Positions 37,520 to 48,223 of a DNA stretch of 64,000 bases are shown here, piece after piece. The stretch lies in assembly GCF_023522835.1 (NCBI RefSeq), contig NZ_JALCZU010000007.1, forward strand, positions 124,001 through 188,000, written 5' to 3'. The notes under the pieces were generated by a model, which was not told where the DNA came from, did no database searches, and was given only the letters and a program-made list of their open reading frames with translations. A program made the position numbers and the translations under genes. The stretch's first letter is position 1. Each line of letters starts with the position of its first letter. Source of the DNA: Oceanobacillus saliphilus (GTDB lineage Bacteria; Bacillota; Bacilli; Bacillales; Amphibacillaceae).

Positions 37520-39685
37520 GTGAGAAAAAATATCGCTTGGATGGATGACGTTCATGTACTGACAGTCATCGTTGAAAATATAACAGACATACCTGATTAT
37601 ACAAATGAGAAACCTGTCCTATTTTGGGAGGATAAAAAAAAGTATTTCTCCGTAACTTCCCAGAAAAAAATAGATGATTGTACATTTATTCTGGAAATGG
37701 AAGATGTACTGCCTATTGGCGAAGAACTTACCCTTGCTTGGGGAAAACTGAAGTTACCTGTTTTTCCACGCGCCATTGTGCGTACTGAATGGTTTGAGGA
37801 GCATTTTGCTGCGACAGACATTGATCTTGGAGCAAAATGTACAACTGATTCCACAATATTCACCGTTTGGTCTCCGACAGCGACTTCCCTAAAGTTGGCA
37901 ATGAACTCCAAAATGTATGCGCTAGACAAGACAGAAAACGGCGTTTGGCGTGTAGAAATTGAAGGGGACTGGCACGGCTATGCTTATGAATATGAGGTTA
38001 CTATAAATGGTGTAACCGAACGAGTTAATGATCCATATGCAAAATCGATGCTTGCAAATAGTGAAAAAGGTGTGATTGTTAATTTTTCCAACATGGACCA
38101 GGCTGACAATGCTGGAAATCGCCCTACTATCCGTAATCTACAGGATGCAATCATATATGAATTGCATGTGAGAGATGCCTCTATCCAGCAGGAAAGCGGC
38201 ATACTAAACCGTGGCAAATTTTTAGGTTTGGCAGAAAAAGGGACTGCCACACCGAATGGATTTTCTACCGGGCTTTCCTATTTGAAAGAGCTTGGGATTA
38301 CACACATTCAGTTATTGCCAATTAACGACTTTGCACGGGTCGATGAACTCGATCCCAATAAACAATATAATTGGGGCTATGATCCTTTATATTTCCAGGT
38401 CCCAGAGGGTAGTTATTCCATATTGCCTGAAAAACCTCTTGCAAGAATCAATGAATTCAAAGCTATGATTCAAGCATTCCATCGCGAAGGTCTGTCGGTT
38501 ATTCTAGATGTTGTCTATAACCATGTTTTTATAATGGAAAAGTCCCCTTTTGAAAAACTTGTGCCAGGGTATTACTTCCGATACCATCCAAATGGACAAT
38601 TGAGCAATGGAACCGGCGTTGGAAATGATATTGCGACCGAAAGAAAGATGGCCCGAAAATTCATTCTTGATAGCGTTGATCTTATGATTCAGGAGTATCA
38701 AGTCGATGGTTTCCGTTTCGATTTGATGGGAGCAATCGATATGGAAACAATGAAGCAAATCCAAGCGCGTTGTAAAGAAGAGGAAACGCCAATTATGTTG
38801 CTTGGGGAAGGTTGGGAATTGCCAACAGCTTTACCTTCAGCTATTAAATCAACCAGCTTTAACTCTCATCTACTACCGGGAATTCGTTTTTTCAATGACT
38901 ATTTCAGGGATTCTATAAAAGGAAATTTATTTACGGAAGAGGATACTGGTTATATTAATGGTGAAGGTCGCTTTCTTGAAAGAATGCCTAAACTAATGTG
39001 TGGTTCTGCCTTGGAAGAACATGGAGATCCTTTTGTATCCGATATCATTCAAACCGTCAACTATGTCGAATGCCATGATAATCATACATTATGGGATCGT
39101 CTGCAGCTTACAAATAAGCATACGGAAGAACCAGTACGAAAAAAAATGCATCAACTGGCAACAGGAATTGTCTTATTAAGCCAAGGTGTACCTTTTTTAC
39201 ACGCTGGCCAGGAATGGTTCCGCAGTAAGCAAGGGGATGAAAACAGCTATATATCCGGTGATCAAATCAATCAGTTGGATTGGAATAAGAGAGAGCAGGA
39301 AACAGACAACATTGCATATATAAAAGCACTGATCGCATTGAGAAAAAAATATGATGTTTTTCGAATGACGTCAAAACAGGAAGTCAGAAGAAGATTTCAC
39401 ACTATCGAAGCACCTCACCCAGTCTTTGGGTTTACCTTATTGGGTGATAAAGACGATTTTACCATCTATATTAATCCAACCAATAGCAAATTTGAACTCC
39501 ACCTTCCTTCGTCAGGAAAATGGAATGTGGCTGTAACCAATAATTCTTCGATAAGAGAAAAAGGGCCGGAAATCATTGGAGAATTTACATTTATCGATCC
39601 GTATGAACTCGTCGTATTCCAAAAAACACGTAAACCAGTACCAACAGAAGCGGAGGTAACAAGCACAGGAAATGTCATAGGATGA
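37520..39685 (+). CDS. pulA: Type I pullulanase
   Basis: Debranching enzyme that cleaves alpha-1,6 links in glycogen or pullulan. 721 aa; no signal peptide, so intracellular like B. subtilis AmyX. A CBM48 domain precedes the GH13_14 barrel. The type I signature YNWGYDPLYFQVPEGSYS lies near residue 290; DGFRFDLMGAID (nucleophile), LLGEGWE (acid Glu) and VECHDNHTLWDRL complete the active site. The start is GTG with GAGGGG. It complements the divergent glycogen operon in turnover. Confidence 0.95.
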   Translation: MRKNIAWMDDVHVLTVIVENITDIPDYTNEKPVLFWEDKKKYFSVTSQKKIDDCTFILEMEDVLPIGEELTLAWGKLKLPVFPRAIVRTEWFEEHFAATDIDLGAKCTTDSTIFTVWSPTATSLKLAMNSKMYALDKTENGVWRVEIEGDWHGYAYEYEVTINGVTERVNDPYAKSMLANSEKGVIVNFSNMDQADNAGNRPTIRNLQDAIIYELHVRDASIQQESGILNRGKFLGLAEKGTATPNGFSTGLSYLKELGITHIQLLPINDFARVDELDPNKQYNWGYDPLYFQVPEGSYSILPEKPLARINEFKAMIQAFHREGLSVILDVVYNHVFIMEKSPFEKLVPGYYFRYHPNGQLSNGTGVGNDIATERKMARKFILDSVDLMIQEYQVDGFRFDLMGAIDMETMKQIQARCKEEETPIMLLGEGWELPTALPSAIKSTSFNSHLLPGIRFFNDYFRDSIKGNLFTEEDTGYINGEGRFLERMPKLMCGSALEEHGDPFVSDIIQTVNYVECHDNHTLWDRLQLTNKHTEEPVRKKMHQLATGIVLLSQGVPFLHAGQEWFRSKQGDENSYISGDQINQLDWNKREQETDNIAYIKALIALRKKYDVFRMTSKQEVRRRFHTIEAPHPVFGFTLLGDKDDFTIYINPTNSKFELHLPSSGKWNVAVTNNSSIREKGPEIIGEFTFIDPYELVVFQKTRKPVPTEAEVTSTGNVIG

Positions 39686-39690
39686 ATTTT

Positions 39691-39731
39691 CAAAAGGAAT
39701 TTCCACGAGCGTGTGGGCATTCCTTTTTATT
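39691..39731 (+). terminator. pulA terminator
   Basis: AAAAGGAATTTCCAC...GTGTGGGCATTCCTTTTT forms an imperfect hairpin ending in T's after the pulA stop. Confidence 0.6.
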
Positions 39732-39799
39732 CTATGAGTTAATTGATGGATTTCCTTATAAATCAAACGTAAACTGAATACAGAGAGGACGTTAAGCTA

Positions 39800-40813
39800 A
39801 TGGTCTTATTAAATATTCTTGATTATGCATTGATTGATGAAGGGTCAACTTCCAGGGATGCATTACGGCATACTACAGATCTGGTGAGAGTTGCAGATGA
39901 ACTTGGATATCATCGTTTCTGGGTTCCGGAGCAGCATCAGGCATTATCCATTGCCAGCAGCGCACCGGAATTGCTTATGATGCACCTGGCCACTAACACT
40001 AAAACTATCCGGATTGGTTCCGGTGGAGTGATGATTCCTCATTACAGTCCATATAAAGTTGCAGAAAATTTCCGTACGCTGGAAGCACTTCATCCAGGAA
40101 GAATTGATCTCGGGATTGGAAACAGTACTGGCGGAAGACTCGTGAATCACGTCTTAAATGAAGAAAAAGAAGAACGTTTATCCTATGAACAACAGGTGAA
40201 AGATATTCAAAAATATTTAGGAGATGACACGACCCAAGAGCATCGGTTCAGGAAGGTAATCGCAATGCCGCAGATTGATACACTTCCTGAGATTTGGATG
40301 CTCGGAGCTGGTGGTAAAAGTACGAAAATAGCTTCTGAACTCGGTACGGCCTATACATATGCACACTTTATTAAGCCATTTGAGGTTGGTTCTGAGATAA
40401 TAGCGACCTATCGAAAGCATTTTAAACCATCGATCTTCCATGATAAACCAAATGTCGCCATAACTGTATTTGTCGTCATCGGAGAAACCAACGAGGAAGC
40501 AGAAATCTTTGCCAAGGCATTTGACTTATGGATGGCATCGTTGGAAACAGCTAAAAACCCAACTCATTTCCCTTCCGTTGAAACGGCAAAAAGAAGGCAA
40601 TATAGTCCTTTTGAAAAACAAAAAATCAATCAAATACGCAAAAGGGCTATCGTAGGAAATCCACATTTTGTGAGAGAAGAGATAGTAAAATTAGCTGAAC
40701 GCTACCATGCAGACGAAGTTACGGTCATTCCGAATATTCCAGGAGCAGCAAATCGTATGAAAGCAATTCAATTACTTGCTAAACAATTTAAACTGCACAA
40801 GATAAAAACATAA
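39800..40813 (+). CDS. LLM-class flavin-dependent oxidoreductase
   Basis: 337 aa luciferase-like TIM barrel using reduced flavin. The N-terminal LLNILDYALIDEG, YHRFWVPEQHQALSIASSAPE and IRIGSGGVMIPHYSP resemble the B. subtilis YceB/YwcH/YtmO group. Substrate unknown. No FMN reductase gene is adjacent (unlike the pair at 52.7-54.3 kb). GAGGAC precedes the ATG. Confidence 0.88.
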   Translation: MVLLNILDYALIDEGSTSRDALRHTTDLVRVADELGYHRFWVPEQHQALSIASSAPELLMMHLATNTKTIRIGSGGVMIPHYSPYKVAENFRTLEALHPGRIDLGIGNSTGGRLVNHVLNEEKEERLSYEQQVKDIQKYLGDDTTQEHRFRKVIAMPQIDTLPEIWMLGAGGKSTKIASELGTAYTYAHFIKPFEVGSEIIATYRKHFKPSIFHDKPNVAITVFVVIGETNEEAEIFAKAFDLWMASLETAKNPTHFPSVETAKRRQYSPFEKQKINQIRKRAIVGNPHFVREEIVKLAERYHADEVTVIPNIPGAANRMKAIQLLAKQFKLHKIKT

Positions 40814-40869
40814 AAGAGGATGTTCAAAAAGAGAATGGCGTGTTCTCTCTCATTCAAACAGAACGATTC

Positions 40870-43017
40870 CTAATCCTTTACTTTCAATAGTCGTAAACCA
40901 TTTGCTGTCACCAACAACGTCGCCCCCATGTCGGCTATGATTGCAATCCAAAGTGTTAACCAGCCTGGAATGACAAGCAATAGAGCAATCACTTTAATGG
41001 CAATGGAGAAGGTAATGTTTTGCTTTATAATCGTTAACGTTTTCCGACTTAACTTAAAAGCGAAAGGAAGTTTAGTTAAATCATCGCTCATTAAAGCTAC
41101 ATCTGCCGTTTCCAGAGCTGTGTCCGTACCTGCTCCTCCCATTGCTATTCCGACTGTAGAGGCCGCTAAAGCTGGTGCGTCATTAACACCGTCACCAATC
41201 ATGGATACACTGTCATATTCAGCACTTAGTTTTTTAATAACGTTTAATTTATCTTCCGGTAACAGTTCAGATTCAACATCTGTTACCGCAACTTCCCCTG
41301 CTATGGCCTGTGCCGTTTGGTGATTATCACCCGTTAACATAATTGTCTTTCTTATTCCAAGCTGATGTAATTTTTGAATAACTTCTTTACTCGTTTCACG
41401 CACTTCATCCGCTACTGCTACTACTGCCATTATTTCTTTCTCAGTTCCCATAACTACCGCAGTTTTTCCTTCTTCCTGCAGTAACGTTACCTCAGCCTCT
41501 GAAACATGTTCAATACCAAGGTCACGAAAAAGTCTTGGACTGCCAATATAATAGGTTATTCCATTTATATCCCCTCTAATACCCTTACCTGTAATTGAGG
41601 AAAAATTCTCCACCACAACATTGGCATATTCGATATTATCCTGTTCAGCCTTTTTTATAATTGCTGATGCGAGAGGGTGCTGTGAACGATTTTCTAGGGC
41701 TGCAATCGTAGCGAAAACCTGTTCCGGATGAGCCTGATTATTTATTATTTTAACATCAGTTACAACTGGAATTCCTTTTGTCAGTGTACCCGTTTTATCA
41801 AAAGCAATTACTTTTAGCGCTCCCAATTTTTCCAGATAAACGCCACCTTTAACAAGTACACCATTTCTCGCTGCATTTCCAATGGCAGTCACAATTGATA
41901 CAGGAGTGGAAATAACTAGCGCACACGGACATCCAACAACCAATACTGCTAATCCCTGATAAACCCATGTATCCCAACTAGCCCCAAAGAACAACGGAGG
42001 AATGATTGCAACCAGCGCTGCAATCATCATAATCAACGGCGTATAATACTTTGCAAACTGATCGATAAAGGCTTGAGAAGGGGCGCGCTCCGCTTGTGCT
42101 TCCTCTACAAGATAGATAATTTTGGAAAGTGTTGTATCTTCCGTCTTTTTGGTTACGCTTACTATAAGCAAACCTTCTTCATTAAGTGTTCCGGCGAAGA
42201 CCTCATCATCGACTGCCTTCTCAACAGGAACAGACTCACCTGTAATGGTTGCTTGGTTTACTGCCGAATATCCATTAACAACGATACCGTCCATGGCAAT
42301 CTTCTGACCCGGCTTAATGATCATAATATCGCCGATTCGAATATCATCGACATGTATTTTCTTTTCCTTGTCATCTCTTCTGACAAGTGCCTCCTTAGGT
42401 GAAATATCCATTAAAGAGCGGATGGATTGTCTGGCCCGGTCCATTGAAAATCTTTCGAGCGCCTCACTGATTGCAAAAAGAATAACAACAACTGCACCTT
42501 CTGCCCATTCCCCAATAAGTGCCGCTCCAATGACAGCTACAGTCATCAGTGTTTTCATATCAAATTCTAGCCTAATTAAATTCTGAAAACCTACCTTAAA
42601 AAGGGAGTAGCCACCAATTACAATAGCTGCAGCGAAGAGGGTAATAGTAGAAACATTTTCTTCTCCATTTACAAGCAGGGATAGATACCCCATACAAATA
42701 AGTAAAACGGATGTCAGAATTCTACCATGTTTCTTGATAAATGACTCTTTTTGCTCTATATGCTGGAAACCTGTATTAGAATTTCGCTTTTTTTCATGTA
42801 CTACTTTTAAATTTTCAAAAGCACCAGCTTTCTCCAAATCTTCAATCGAAGTTTCACCGTAAACAGAAATTTTTGAAGCACCAAAATTTACTTTCGCATC
42901 CTGAACACCCGGAATTTGTTTAACATTCTTCTCGAATTTTCCTGCACAATTTGCACATGAAAAACCCTGTACTCGGTAAACGTTTTTCTCATCTTCCCAT
43001 TTCTCGGGTTCACCCAA
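40870..43017 (-). CDS. cadA: Cd/Zn/Pb-exporting P-type ATPase CadA
   Basis: Pumps divalent heavy metals out of the cell. About 715 aa. N-terminal heavy-metal-associated domain with CANC, six to eight membrane helices, the transport motif CPC (GCPCALVIS), the phosphorylation site DKTGTLT and the hinge [11 protein letters not shown]. The TTG at 43017 is preferred: AAGGAGG lies 9 bases before it and it overlaps the cadC stop by 8 bp. The open frame itself reaches 43050. Confidence 0.94.
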   Translation of the reverse strand: MGEPEKWEDEKNVYRVQGFSCANCAGKFEKNVKQIPGVQDAKVNFGASKISVYGETSIEDLEKAGAFENLKVVHEKKRNSNTGFQHIEQKESFIKKHGRILTSVLLICMGYLSLLVNGEENVSTITLFAAAIVIGGYSLFKVGFQNLIRLEFDMKTLMTVAVIGAALIGEWAEGAVVVILFAISEALERFSMDRARQSIRSLMDISPKEALVRRDDKEKKIHVDDIRIGDIMIIKPGQKIAMDGIVVNGYSAVNQATITGESVPVEKAVDDEVFAGTLNEEGLLIVSVTKKTEDTTLSKIIYLVEEAQAERAPSQAFIDQFAKYYTPLIMMIAALVAIIPPLFFGASWDTWVYQGLAVLVVGCPCALVISTPVSIVTAIGNAARNGVLVKGGVYLEKLGALKVIAFDKTGTLTKGIPVVTDVKIINNQAHPEQVFATIAALENRSQHPLASAIIKKAEQDNIEYANVVVENFSSITGKGIRGDINGITYYIGSPRLFRDLGIEHVSEAEVTLLQEEGKTAVVMGTEKEIMAVVAVADEVRETSKEVIQKLHQLGIRKTIMLTGDNHQTAQAIAGEVAVTDVESELLPEDKLNVIKKLSAEYDSVSMIGDGVNDAPALAASTVGIAMGGAGTDTALETADVALMSDDLTKLPFAFKLSRKTLTIIKQNITFSIAIKVIALLLVIPGWLTLWIAIIADMGATLLVTANGLRLLKVKD

Positions 43018-43375
43018 TTTCTTCAACCTCCTTTTGGTGAGCAAATGCAATTTGAATCAGTTCCTTGACATGGTTGTCATCCAATGAATAATAAACTAAC
43101 TTTCCTTCTTTTCGATATTTCGCCAATCCAATATTCTTGAGCAATCTCAAGTGGTGTGAAGCTGTAGCCGTGGATGACCCAATAATATTGGCTACATCGC
43201 ATACACATAGTTCATTTTCTATAGAAAGTGAATAGGCAATTTTTATCCTCGTCTCATCAGACAAAGCTTTAAATATATTTGCTACTTCCATTGGCTTTTG
43301 TTCCTCAAGTATATTTTTTACATTCATTACTTTTTCTTCATCGACACAAGTTATTTCACAAACATCCTTAGTCAA
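43010..43375 (-). CDS. cadC: Metal-sensing repressor CadC (ArsR/SmtB family)
   Basis: About 121 aa. It aligns with the CadC of plasmid pI258: N-terminal [13 protein letters not shown] supplies two metal cysteines, ELCVCD in helix alpha-3 supplies the other two, and [13 protein letters not shown] is the recognition helix. The TTG at 43375 is chosen by GAGGGTG spacing and by alignment to CadC; a GTG at 43384 is possible. It represses the cadC-cadA operon until Cd, Pb or Zn binds. Confidence 0.92.
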   Translation of the reverse strand: MTKDVCEITCVDEEKVMNVKNILEEQKPMEVANIFKALSDETRIKIAYSLSIENELCVCDVANIIGSSTATASHHLRLLKNIGLAKYRKEGKLVYYSLDDNHVKELIQIAFAHQKEVEEIG

Positions 43376-43425
43376 TTCAATCACCCTCGATTTAGTTTTA
43401 TCATAAACTTATTTTATATTACTAT

Positions 43426-43453
43426 ATTCAAACAATCAAATATGTGTTTGAAT
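43426..43453. promoter_or_regulatory. CadC operator
   Basis: The perfect inverted repeat ATTCAAACA-10 nt-TGTTTGAAT lies 50 bp upstream of cadC. The TCAAA/TTTGA half-sites match those known for CadC/ArsR-family operators. Confidence 0.75.
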
Positions 43454-43566
43454 GTTTTGTATAAAAATAATTCCTTAATGAACTCCATTTATCTCTATCC
43501 AGACTTAACCGTCGTATAGTTCATATATGTCCCCTGTACTATTTTTTTATTAGAAAGAAAGTTGAA

Positions 43567-44319
43567 TTAAAAAATTTTCAGTATCTCATATTTAAATCCA
43601 TGGTATTGATAGTTTTGTTTACGATACATCTCCCTTGCTGTATCTTCACCATCCGCAACAAGGATTATCGTTTTATCATGAAATGCTTCCATTACAAATT
43701 TCTGCAGCCTGCTGCCGATTCCTTTTTTACGCAGCGTTTCATTCACATCCAAGCTATCCATTTCAGCCGTTTCATCTTTTATAATTACATCAACCGAACC
43801 CGCTGGATTCCCTTTATAATACGCGATAATCTGTTTTACTCCTGCGTCTTTAAACAAACGTTTGTTTAAACTATGATTATACTTCGCAAACGCTTCACCA
43901 AATTGCAAATCCTGCTCATATTTTAGTAACAGAAATGTTTCCAGACTTTTATCTGTCACGAATTCTATTTTAATATCTGGATTTTCCTCTATAGGTGGAA
44001 ACAGATTAGGCTCGATCGAATATAACTCAAGAAAGCCAATCTCGTATTCCTTTTCTTTAAAGTATATCAACAGTTCCGTTGAAGGCTTTTTATTTTCCGG
44101 CAAATAAAACTTTATGTGATTCTGCCCTTTACGCTTATGAAATTCCATTAAAAAAGCAGCAGTTTGCTCGAATTCATTCCATGTTGGCACCCGTTTAAAG
44201 TCTATGAAATTACTATCATAACGAATTAACATTTCCGGATAATGATAATGTTTATAAAGCGTATTTTCATCTATCATGTGTCCTATCGTATCTATATTTT
44301 CAAATGTTAGTTTATTCAT
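43567..44319 (-). CDS. GNAT family N-acetyltransferase
   Basis: 250 aa. The C-terminal half is a GNAT domain: the acetyl-CoA loop appears as ETLRKKGIGSRLQKFVMEAF (Q/R-x-x-G-x-G/A) near residue 190-210, followed by VADGEDTAREMYRKQNYQYHGF. The N-terminal half is a divergent, possibly second GNAT-like domain. Substrate unknown. GGGAGGG precedes the ATG. Monocistronic. Confidence 0.82.
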   Translation of the reverse strand: MNKLTFENIDTIGHMIDENTLYKHYHYPEMLIRYDSNFIDFKRVPTWNEFEQTAAFLMEFHKRKGQNHIKFYLPENKKPSTELLIYFKEKEYEIGFLELYSIEPNLFPPIEENPDIKIEFVTDKSLETFLLLKYEQDLQFGEAFAKYNHSLNKRLFKDAGVKQIIAYYKGNPAGSVDVIIKDETAEMDSLDVNETLRKKGIGSRLQKFVMEAFHDKTIILVADGEDTAREMYRKQNYQYHGFKYEILKIF

Positions 44320-44441
44320 ACATAATTCCCTCCCAATAATCTACTCCCTAACGTATGTATACTATCAAATTTTTTTGAATTAAGTAACTACTTCTTATAT
44401 AATATAAATTAATACATAAAACAAGATAGGTGATGGTCGTT

Positions 44442-45383
44442 ATGAAAACAATTAAACACGTATCGTTAATAGGCTTAGGAGCAATTGGTTCCGCCTATGG
44501 AAGCAGATTGCAAGCAGTACTTGGGGACTCATTAACAGTTGTTGCCAACGAGGAACGAATTAACAAATACCAATCTTCCGGGCTTGAAGTAGATGGTACC
44601 GTTTTTCATTTTAATTACAAACTCCCTCAGGCAAAAGCAGAACCAGCAGATCTCGTTATCTTTGCCGTAAAGAACGCAGAACTATCACAGGCTATTGCAG
44701 ATATGAGGTATCATATTGGACCAGATACAATTATTCTTTCTTTGTTAAATGGCATATCAAGTGAAGATGAGATTTTTGAAGCAACAGCTAATTCACACAT
44801 CCTTTATAGTATGTGCGTTGGTATTGACGCCGTCCGAACAAATAATAAAATCCGCTTTTCCAGCATTGGCAAAATATGCTACGGCGAAAAGAATCAAACA
44901 ATATCTGAAGATGTTCGGATGGTTAAAGAAATCTTCGATAAAGCAGAAATTCCTTACGAGATACCAGAAAATATATGGCATACAATTTGGGCGAAGTTTA
45001 TGTTTAATGTAGGGGTTAATCAGACCTCTGCCGTATTGCGGGCTCCTTATCGATTTTTCCAGGAAATACCTGCACTACATGAGTGGATGGAGCAAGCCAT
45101 GTATGAAGTAGTTGCCATTTCCGAAAGGGTCGGGGTCAACTTAACAGATGAAGACGTGAATCGTTACAGACCAATATTGATGAACCTAGCTCCAGACGGT
45201 CAGACATCGATGCTTCAGGATGTAGAAGCAAATCGCAAAACAGAAGTTGACTATTTCGCAGGTAAAGTATGTGAACTCGGAAAAAAATACGGAATTCCAA
45301 CACCTGTTAACGACCAGCTATATACAATGATACCGATCATTGAAGAAATGGGGATGTTAGAAACAGTATCCATTCAAAAATGA
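44442..45383 (+). CDS. Ketopantoate reductase family protein (PanE/ApbA)
   Basis: About 313 aa. N-terminal Rossmann motif SLIGLGAIGSAYGSRL binds NADPH; FAVKNAEL, LSLLNGISSED and the Lys-containing IWAKFMFNVGVNQTSA match the PanE family catalytic region. It could reduce 2-oxopantoate for CoA synthesis or another 2-oxo acid; no panB or panC is nearby. The ATG at 44442 follows AGGTGATG better than the GTG at 44430. Confidence 0.85.
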   Translation: MKTIKHVSLIGLGAIGSAYGSRLQAVLGDSLTVVANEERINKYQSSGLEVDGTVFHFNYKLPQAKAEPADLVIFAVKNAELSQAIADMRYHIGPDTIILSLLNGISSEDEIFEATANSHILYSMCVGIDAVRTNNKIRFSSIGKICYGEKNQTISEDVRMVKEIFDKAEIPYEIPENIWHTIWAKFMFNVGVNQTSAVLRAPYRFFQEIPALHEWMEQAMYEVVAISERVGVNLTDEDVNRYRPILMNLAPDGQTSMLQDVEANRKTEVDYFAGKVCELGKKYGIPTPVNDQLYTMIPIIEEMGMLETVSIQK

Positions 45384-45492
45384 TGAACAGCTGTAGATGA
45401 ATCCGTAACTTTATCCAAGAACTATACTCCCCCCTAGCCATGCGATACAACGAATAAGTTGATAGCAAAGAGAAAGAGATAACACCAATCCT

Positions 45493-45540
45493 AAAAACGC
45501 AGCCTTTGGGCAAATTGCCTGCCTATGGTTGCGTTTTTGC
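45493..45540. terminator. Terminator between ketopantoate reductase and methyltransferase genes
   Basis: AAAAACGCAGCC pairs with GGTTGCGTTTTT (one G-T pair), with an inner GGGCAAATTGCC hairpin. T-runs on both strands suit the converging genes. Confidence 0.75.
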
Positions 45541-45548
45541 ATAGTAAC

Positions 45549-46160
45549 CTAAAACACTAAACGATAAATCAAAAAACGCTCATTCGGATTTTTTTCATAT
45601 AAAAGCGGTAGAATGACTTCCTTCTTTAATTCAAAAGAAGTATGATTCTCAAGAAAATAAATATAATCTTCGTGGGGGTAATATAGTATCAATTCCACTT
45701 CACGTTCTGCTTTTTCTACAGAGCGCAAAATATTGGAAATAACTTTTCTAAAAATAGTAACTGAAAATGGATTAAAAAAATAGAAGCGGTTATCATTCGG
45801 TTCTATCATGTACTCTTCTGCCAGACAGCAGAAGAATTCAATGGTATCCTCTTTTTTAGTTGTATGTTTCAAATAATTCCGTTGGTTATCAATTGCTTCC
45901 TGATAGAAGTGCTCATCCATTTCAATTCCTTTGACCGACGAATCAAAAAAGTAATGGATGTAAAAGTTCAGCCTTCCTTTCCCACATCCGTAATCAACCA
46001 GTTGATCATCCTCTTCTAATTTATAATGTTGGAATAGAGTCTCCATAGCAGAATATGGTGTGGGTTCATATGGATTGTATTGAATCGAATCCGGATAGGA
46101 TACCTTCTTCTCGGCCGCTGTTCGGATATGCATTAATTTATCAAATTTATATTCATTCAT
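45549..46160 (-). CDS. SAM-dependent methyltransferase
   Basis: 203 aa. The motif I LVDYGCGKGRLNFYIHYFF near residue 57 and GIEMDEHFYQEA (acidic end of strand 2) show a class I methyltransferase. FYFFNPFS occupies the motif IV position. Substrate unknown. 23 bp downstream of the SLC13 transporter gene and probably cotranscribed. Confidence 0.85.
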   Translation of the reverse strand: MNEYKFDKLMHIRTAAEKKVSYPDSIQYNPYEPTPYSAMETLFQHYKLEEDDQLVDYGCGKGRLNFYIHYFFDSSVKGIEMDEHFYQEAIDNQRNYLKHTTKKEDTIEFFCCLAEEYMIEPNDNRFYFFNPFSVTIFRKVISNILRSVEKAEREVELILYYPHEDYIYFLENHTSFELKKEVILPLLYEKNPNERFLIYRLVF

Positions 46161-46183
46161 AGGATCGTCCTTTATCGTTTTTT

Positions 46184-48028
46184 CTAAAATGGAAATAAAA
46201 TTGGAATGACAAACATCATGACTATGAACATAATAATCTGTAACGGTACGCCAATTTTAACAAAATCAAAAAATTTATAACCTCCCGCTGTCATTACCAT
46301 CGCATTTGTCGGTGACGCGACAGGGGTAGCAAAAGCCATATTAGCTGCAACTCCGATTGCAATCAGAAATGTATACGGATTGGCATCCATACTCAAAGCA
46401 GCATTGAATGCGATTGGCGCAAATAGAACAGCAGTTGCTGTATTACTAATGAACTGTCCAAAAATCATGGTCAGCAAATAGAGTGCAGCGAGCACTCCGA
46501 TTGGCCCAAACCCACCGATTAGCTCGATAATCCCTTCTGATAACAATACCATACCACCGGTTTTTTCCAGTGCGATTGCCATCGGAAGCATGGCAGCAAT
46601 TAAAACAATACTTTCCCAGTTCATCGATTCATATGCGTCCTCCATATTTCTTAGGCAACCTGTAACCACCATCAACACTGCCCCAATAAGGACAGAAATA
46701 AAAGGTGCAAATACTTCAAACACCATGAGGAGCACCATCAATAGCATGATTCCGCCAGCTATCGGAGCTTTTCCCGTTGCTGAAGCTTTTCCAGCATATT
46801 CTTTCGGCTTTCCTACAACGACTACATCCTTTGCTTCCCTCGACAGAAGATCAATTTCGTCCCAATCTCCCTGAACAAGAAGGGCATCTCCGAAACGCAG
46901 CCGTAGTTTGGACTTTTCTCGAAGTACATATTCCCCTTTTCGATTGATTCCGATAACATTCAAATTATATTTTTCACGGAAGCCAATTGCTTCTATCGTT
47001 TTATTAATGAATGAAGAATTCGGTGTTAAAAGCACTTCGGCCATACCGAGCTGTTTGGACACGAGATCATCTGCACCACTACTACCTGTACCGATCAAGA
47101 GAGAATAATCATCCGCAAACTTGATTACTTGATGTTCCGACCCTTCAATCAATAAAATATCATGTTCTTTAATCATACTGTTTGGGCCTGCCATTTCCTG
47201 ATAAGTAATCGGAAAAATATTTATTCCTTCTTTTGTTTTCCTTTCTATCTTAAGTATGAAAACATGATAGTTTGCAGGAATTTCCATATCTCCTAGCTTC
47301 TTTCCAATCATTGACGATTCTTTAGAAACTTCAACCGTATACAAATTACCACCCAGCTGATAATCTACTGCAAGCTGTTTCGGAGAGAAATCATACCTTT
47401 CACCTTCACCACCTCGTTTTTTTATATCGGGCAAGAGCGTATTTTTCGTGAAAAATAGATAAAAGATTCCTATGACAAGTGCAATTAATCCAATCGGCGT
47501 TATTTGAAAAAAACCAAGTCTGTTGTATCCGTTTTCACCTAAAACCTGGCTGACTATCAAAATGGGCGGAGAAGCAATTAACGTAAGCAGGCCTGATAAG
47601 CTTCCAACATAGGATAGAGGAATGAGATATTTGGAAGGACTGCTGTTCATACTGACTGCAATACTAATAACGACCGGAAGCATTAATGCCACGATTCCGG
47701 TATTACTCATAAATGCTCCAACAAATCCAACAATAAAAAGAAGCAAGAAGAACAGCTTGGACTCACTCTCTGCGGACCATCGCAGCAAAAGGTTGCCCGC
47801 CATCTGTGCCAGTCCAGTCCGTAATATCCCCGCACCGACGATGAATAGCCCCGCTATCATAATTACTACATTATTTGAGAAACCTGAAAGTGCTTCTGAC
47901 GGTTCAAGTATCCCCGTAATTACCATTGCAAGCAGAGCCATGACTGCAACAAGATCAGCGCGTACCTTACTGCTCATAAATAGAATTATTGTAACAGCCA
48001 AAATAAGAAATGTGAGTGCTAACTGCAT
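46184..48028 (-). CDS. SLC13/DASS-type transporter with RCK_C domains
   Basis: 614 aa. Two blocks of membrane helices (about residues 1-190 and 410-614) flank a cytoplasmic region with two TrkA-C/RCK_C domains (about 210-300 and 320-400). This is the CitT/SLC13 layout with motifs SNTGIVALMLPVV and FISNTATAVLFAPIA. Likely substrates are sulfate, dicarboxylates or similar anions; the exact one cannot be told. GAGGGGG precedes the ATG. Confidence 0.9.
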   Translation of the reverse strand: MQLALTFLILAVTIILFMSSKVRADLVAVMALLAMVITGILEPSEALSGFSNNVVIMIAGLFIVGAGILRTGLAQMAGNLLLRWSAESESKLFFLLLFIVGFVGAFMSNTGIVALMLPVVISIAVSMNSSPSKYLIPLSYVGSLSGLLTLIASPPILIVSQVLGENGYNRLGFFQITPIGLIALVIGIFYLFFTKNTLLPDIKKRGGEGERYDFSPKQLAVDYQLGGNLYTVEVSKESSMIGKKLGDMEIPANYHVFILKIERKTKEGINIFPITYQEMAGPNSMIKEHDILLIEGSEHQVIKFADDYSLLIGTGSSGADDLVSKQLGMAEVLLTPNSSFINKTIEAIGFREKYNLNVIGINRKGEYVLREKSKLRLRFGDALLVQGDWDEIDLLSREAKDVVVVGKPKEYAGKASATGKAPIAGGIMLLMVLLMVFEVFAPFISVLIGAVLMVVTGCLRNMEDAYESMNWESIVLIAAMLPMAIALEKTGGMVLLSEGIIELIGGFGPIGVLAALYLLTMIFGQFISNTATAVLFAPIAFNAALSMDANPYTFLIAIGVAANMAFATPVASPTNAMVMTAGGYKFFDFVKIGVPLQIIMFIVMMFVIPILFPF

Positions 48029-48148
48029 GGTTTCTGCATCCCCCTCGTTTCGTTAACGTTTATTTTATTTTGTCAGATATGATAAAATAAAACAACCGAA
48101 CGGGCTATATTATTCAATTTTCAGAAACTTAATTCTCGAAAATTCTAT

Positions 48149-48176
48149 CTATTTGGTTTCAAAACCATACAAATAG
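48149..48176. promoter_or_regulatory. Inverted repeat upstream of the BCCT transporter
   Basis: CTATTTGGTTT pairs with AAACC-AT-ACAAATAG around a CA centre, 50 bp before the transporter ATG. Possible osmo- or choline-responsive operator, or a leader hairpin. Confidence 0.4.
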
Positions 48177-48223
48177 GGAATAATTTGTCCGTACACTTTT
48201 ACTAAATCAATTTAGGGGGAAAT

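Noticed and set aside
43010-43050. Long overlap or frameshift between cadC and cadA
   Set aside because: With a TTG start at 43017 and its AAGGAGG site, the overlap is only 8 bp and normal for coupled genes.
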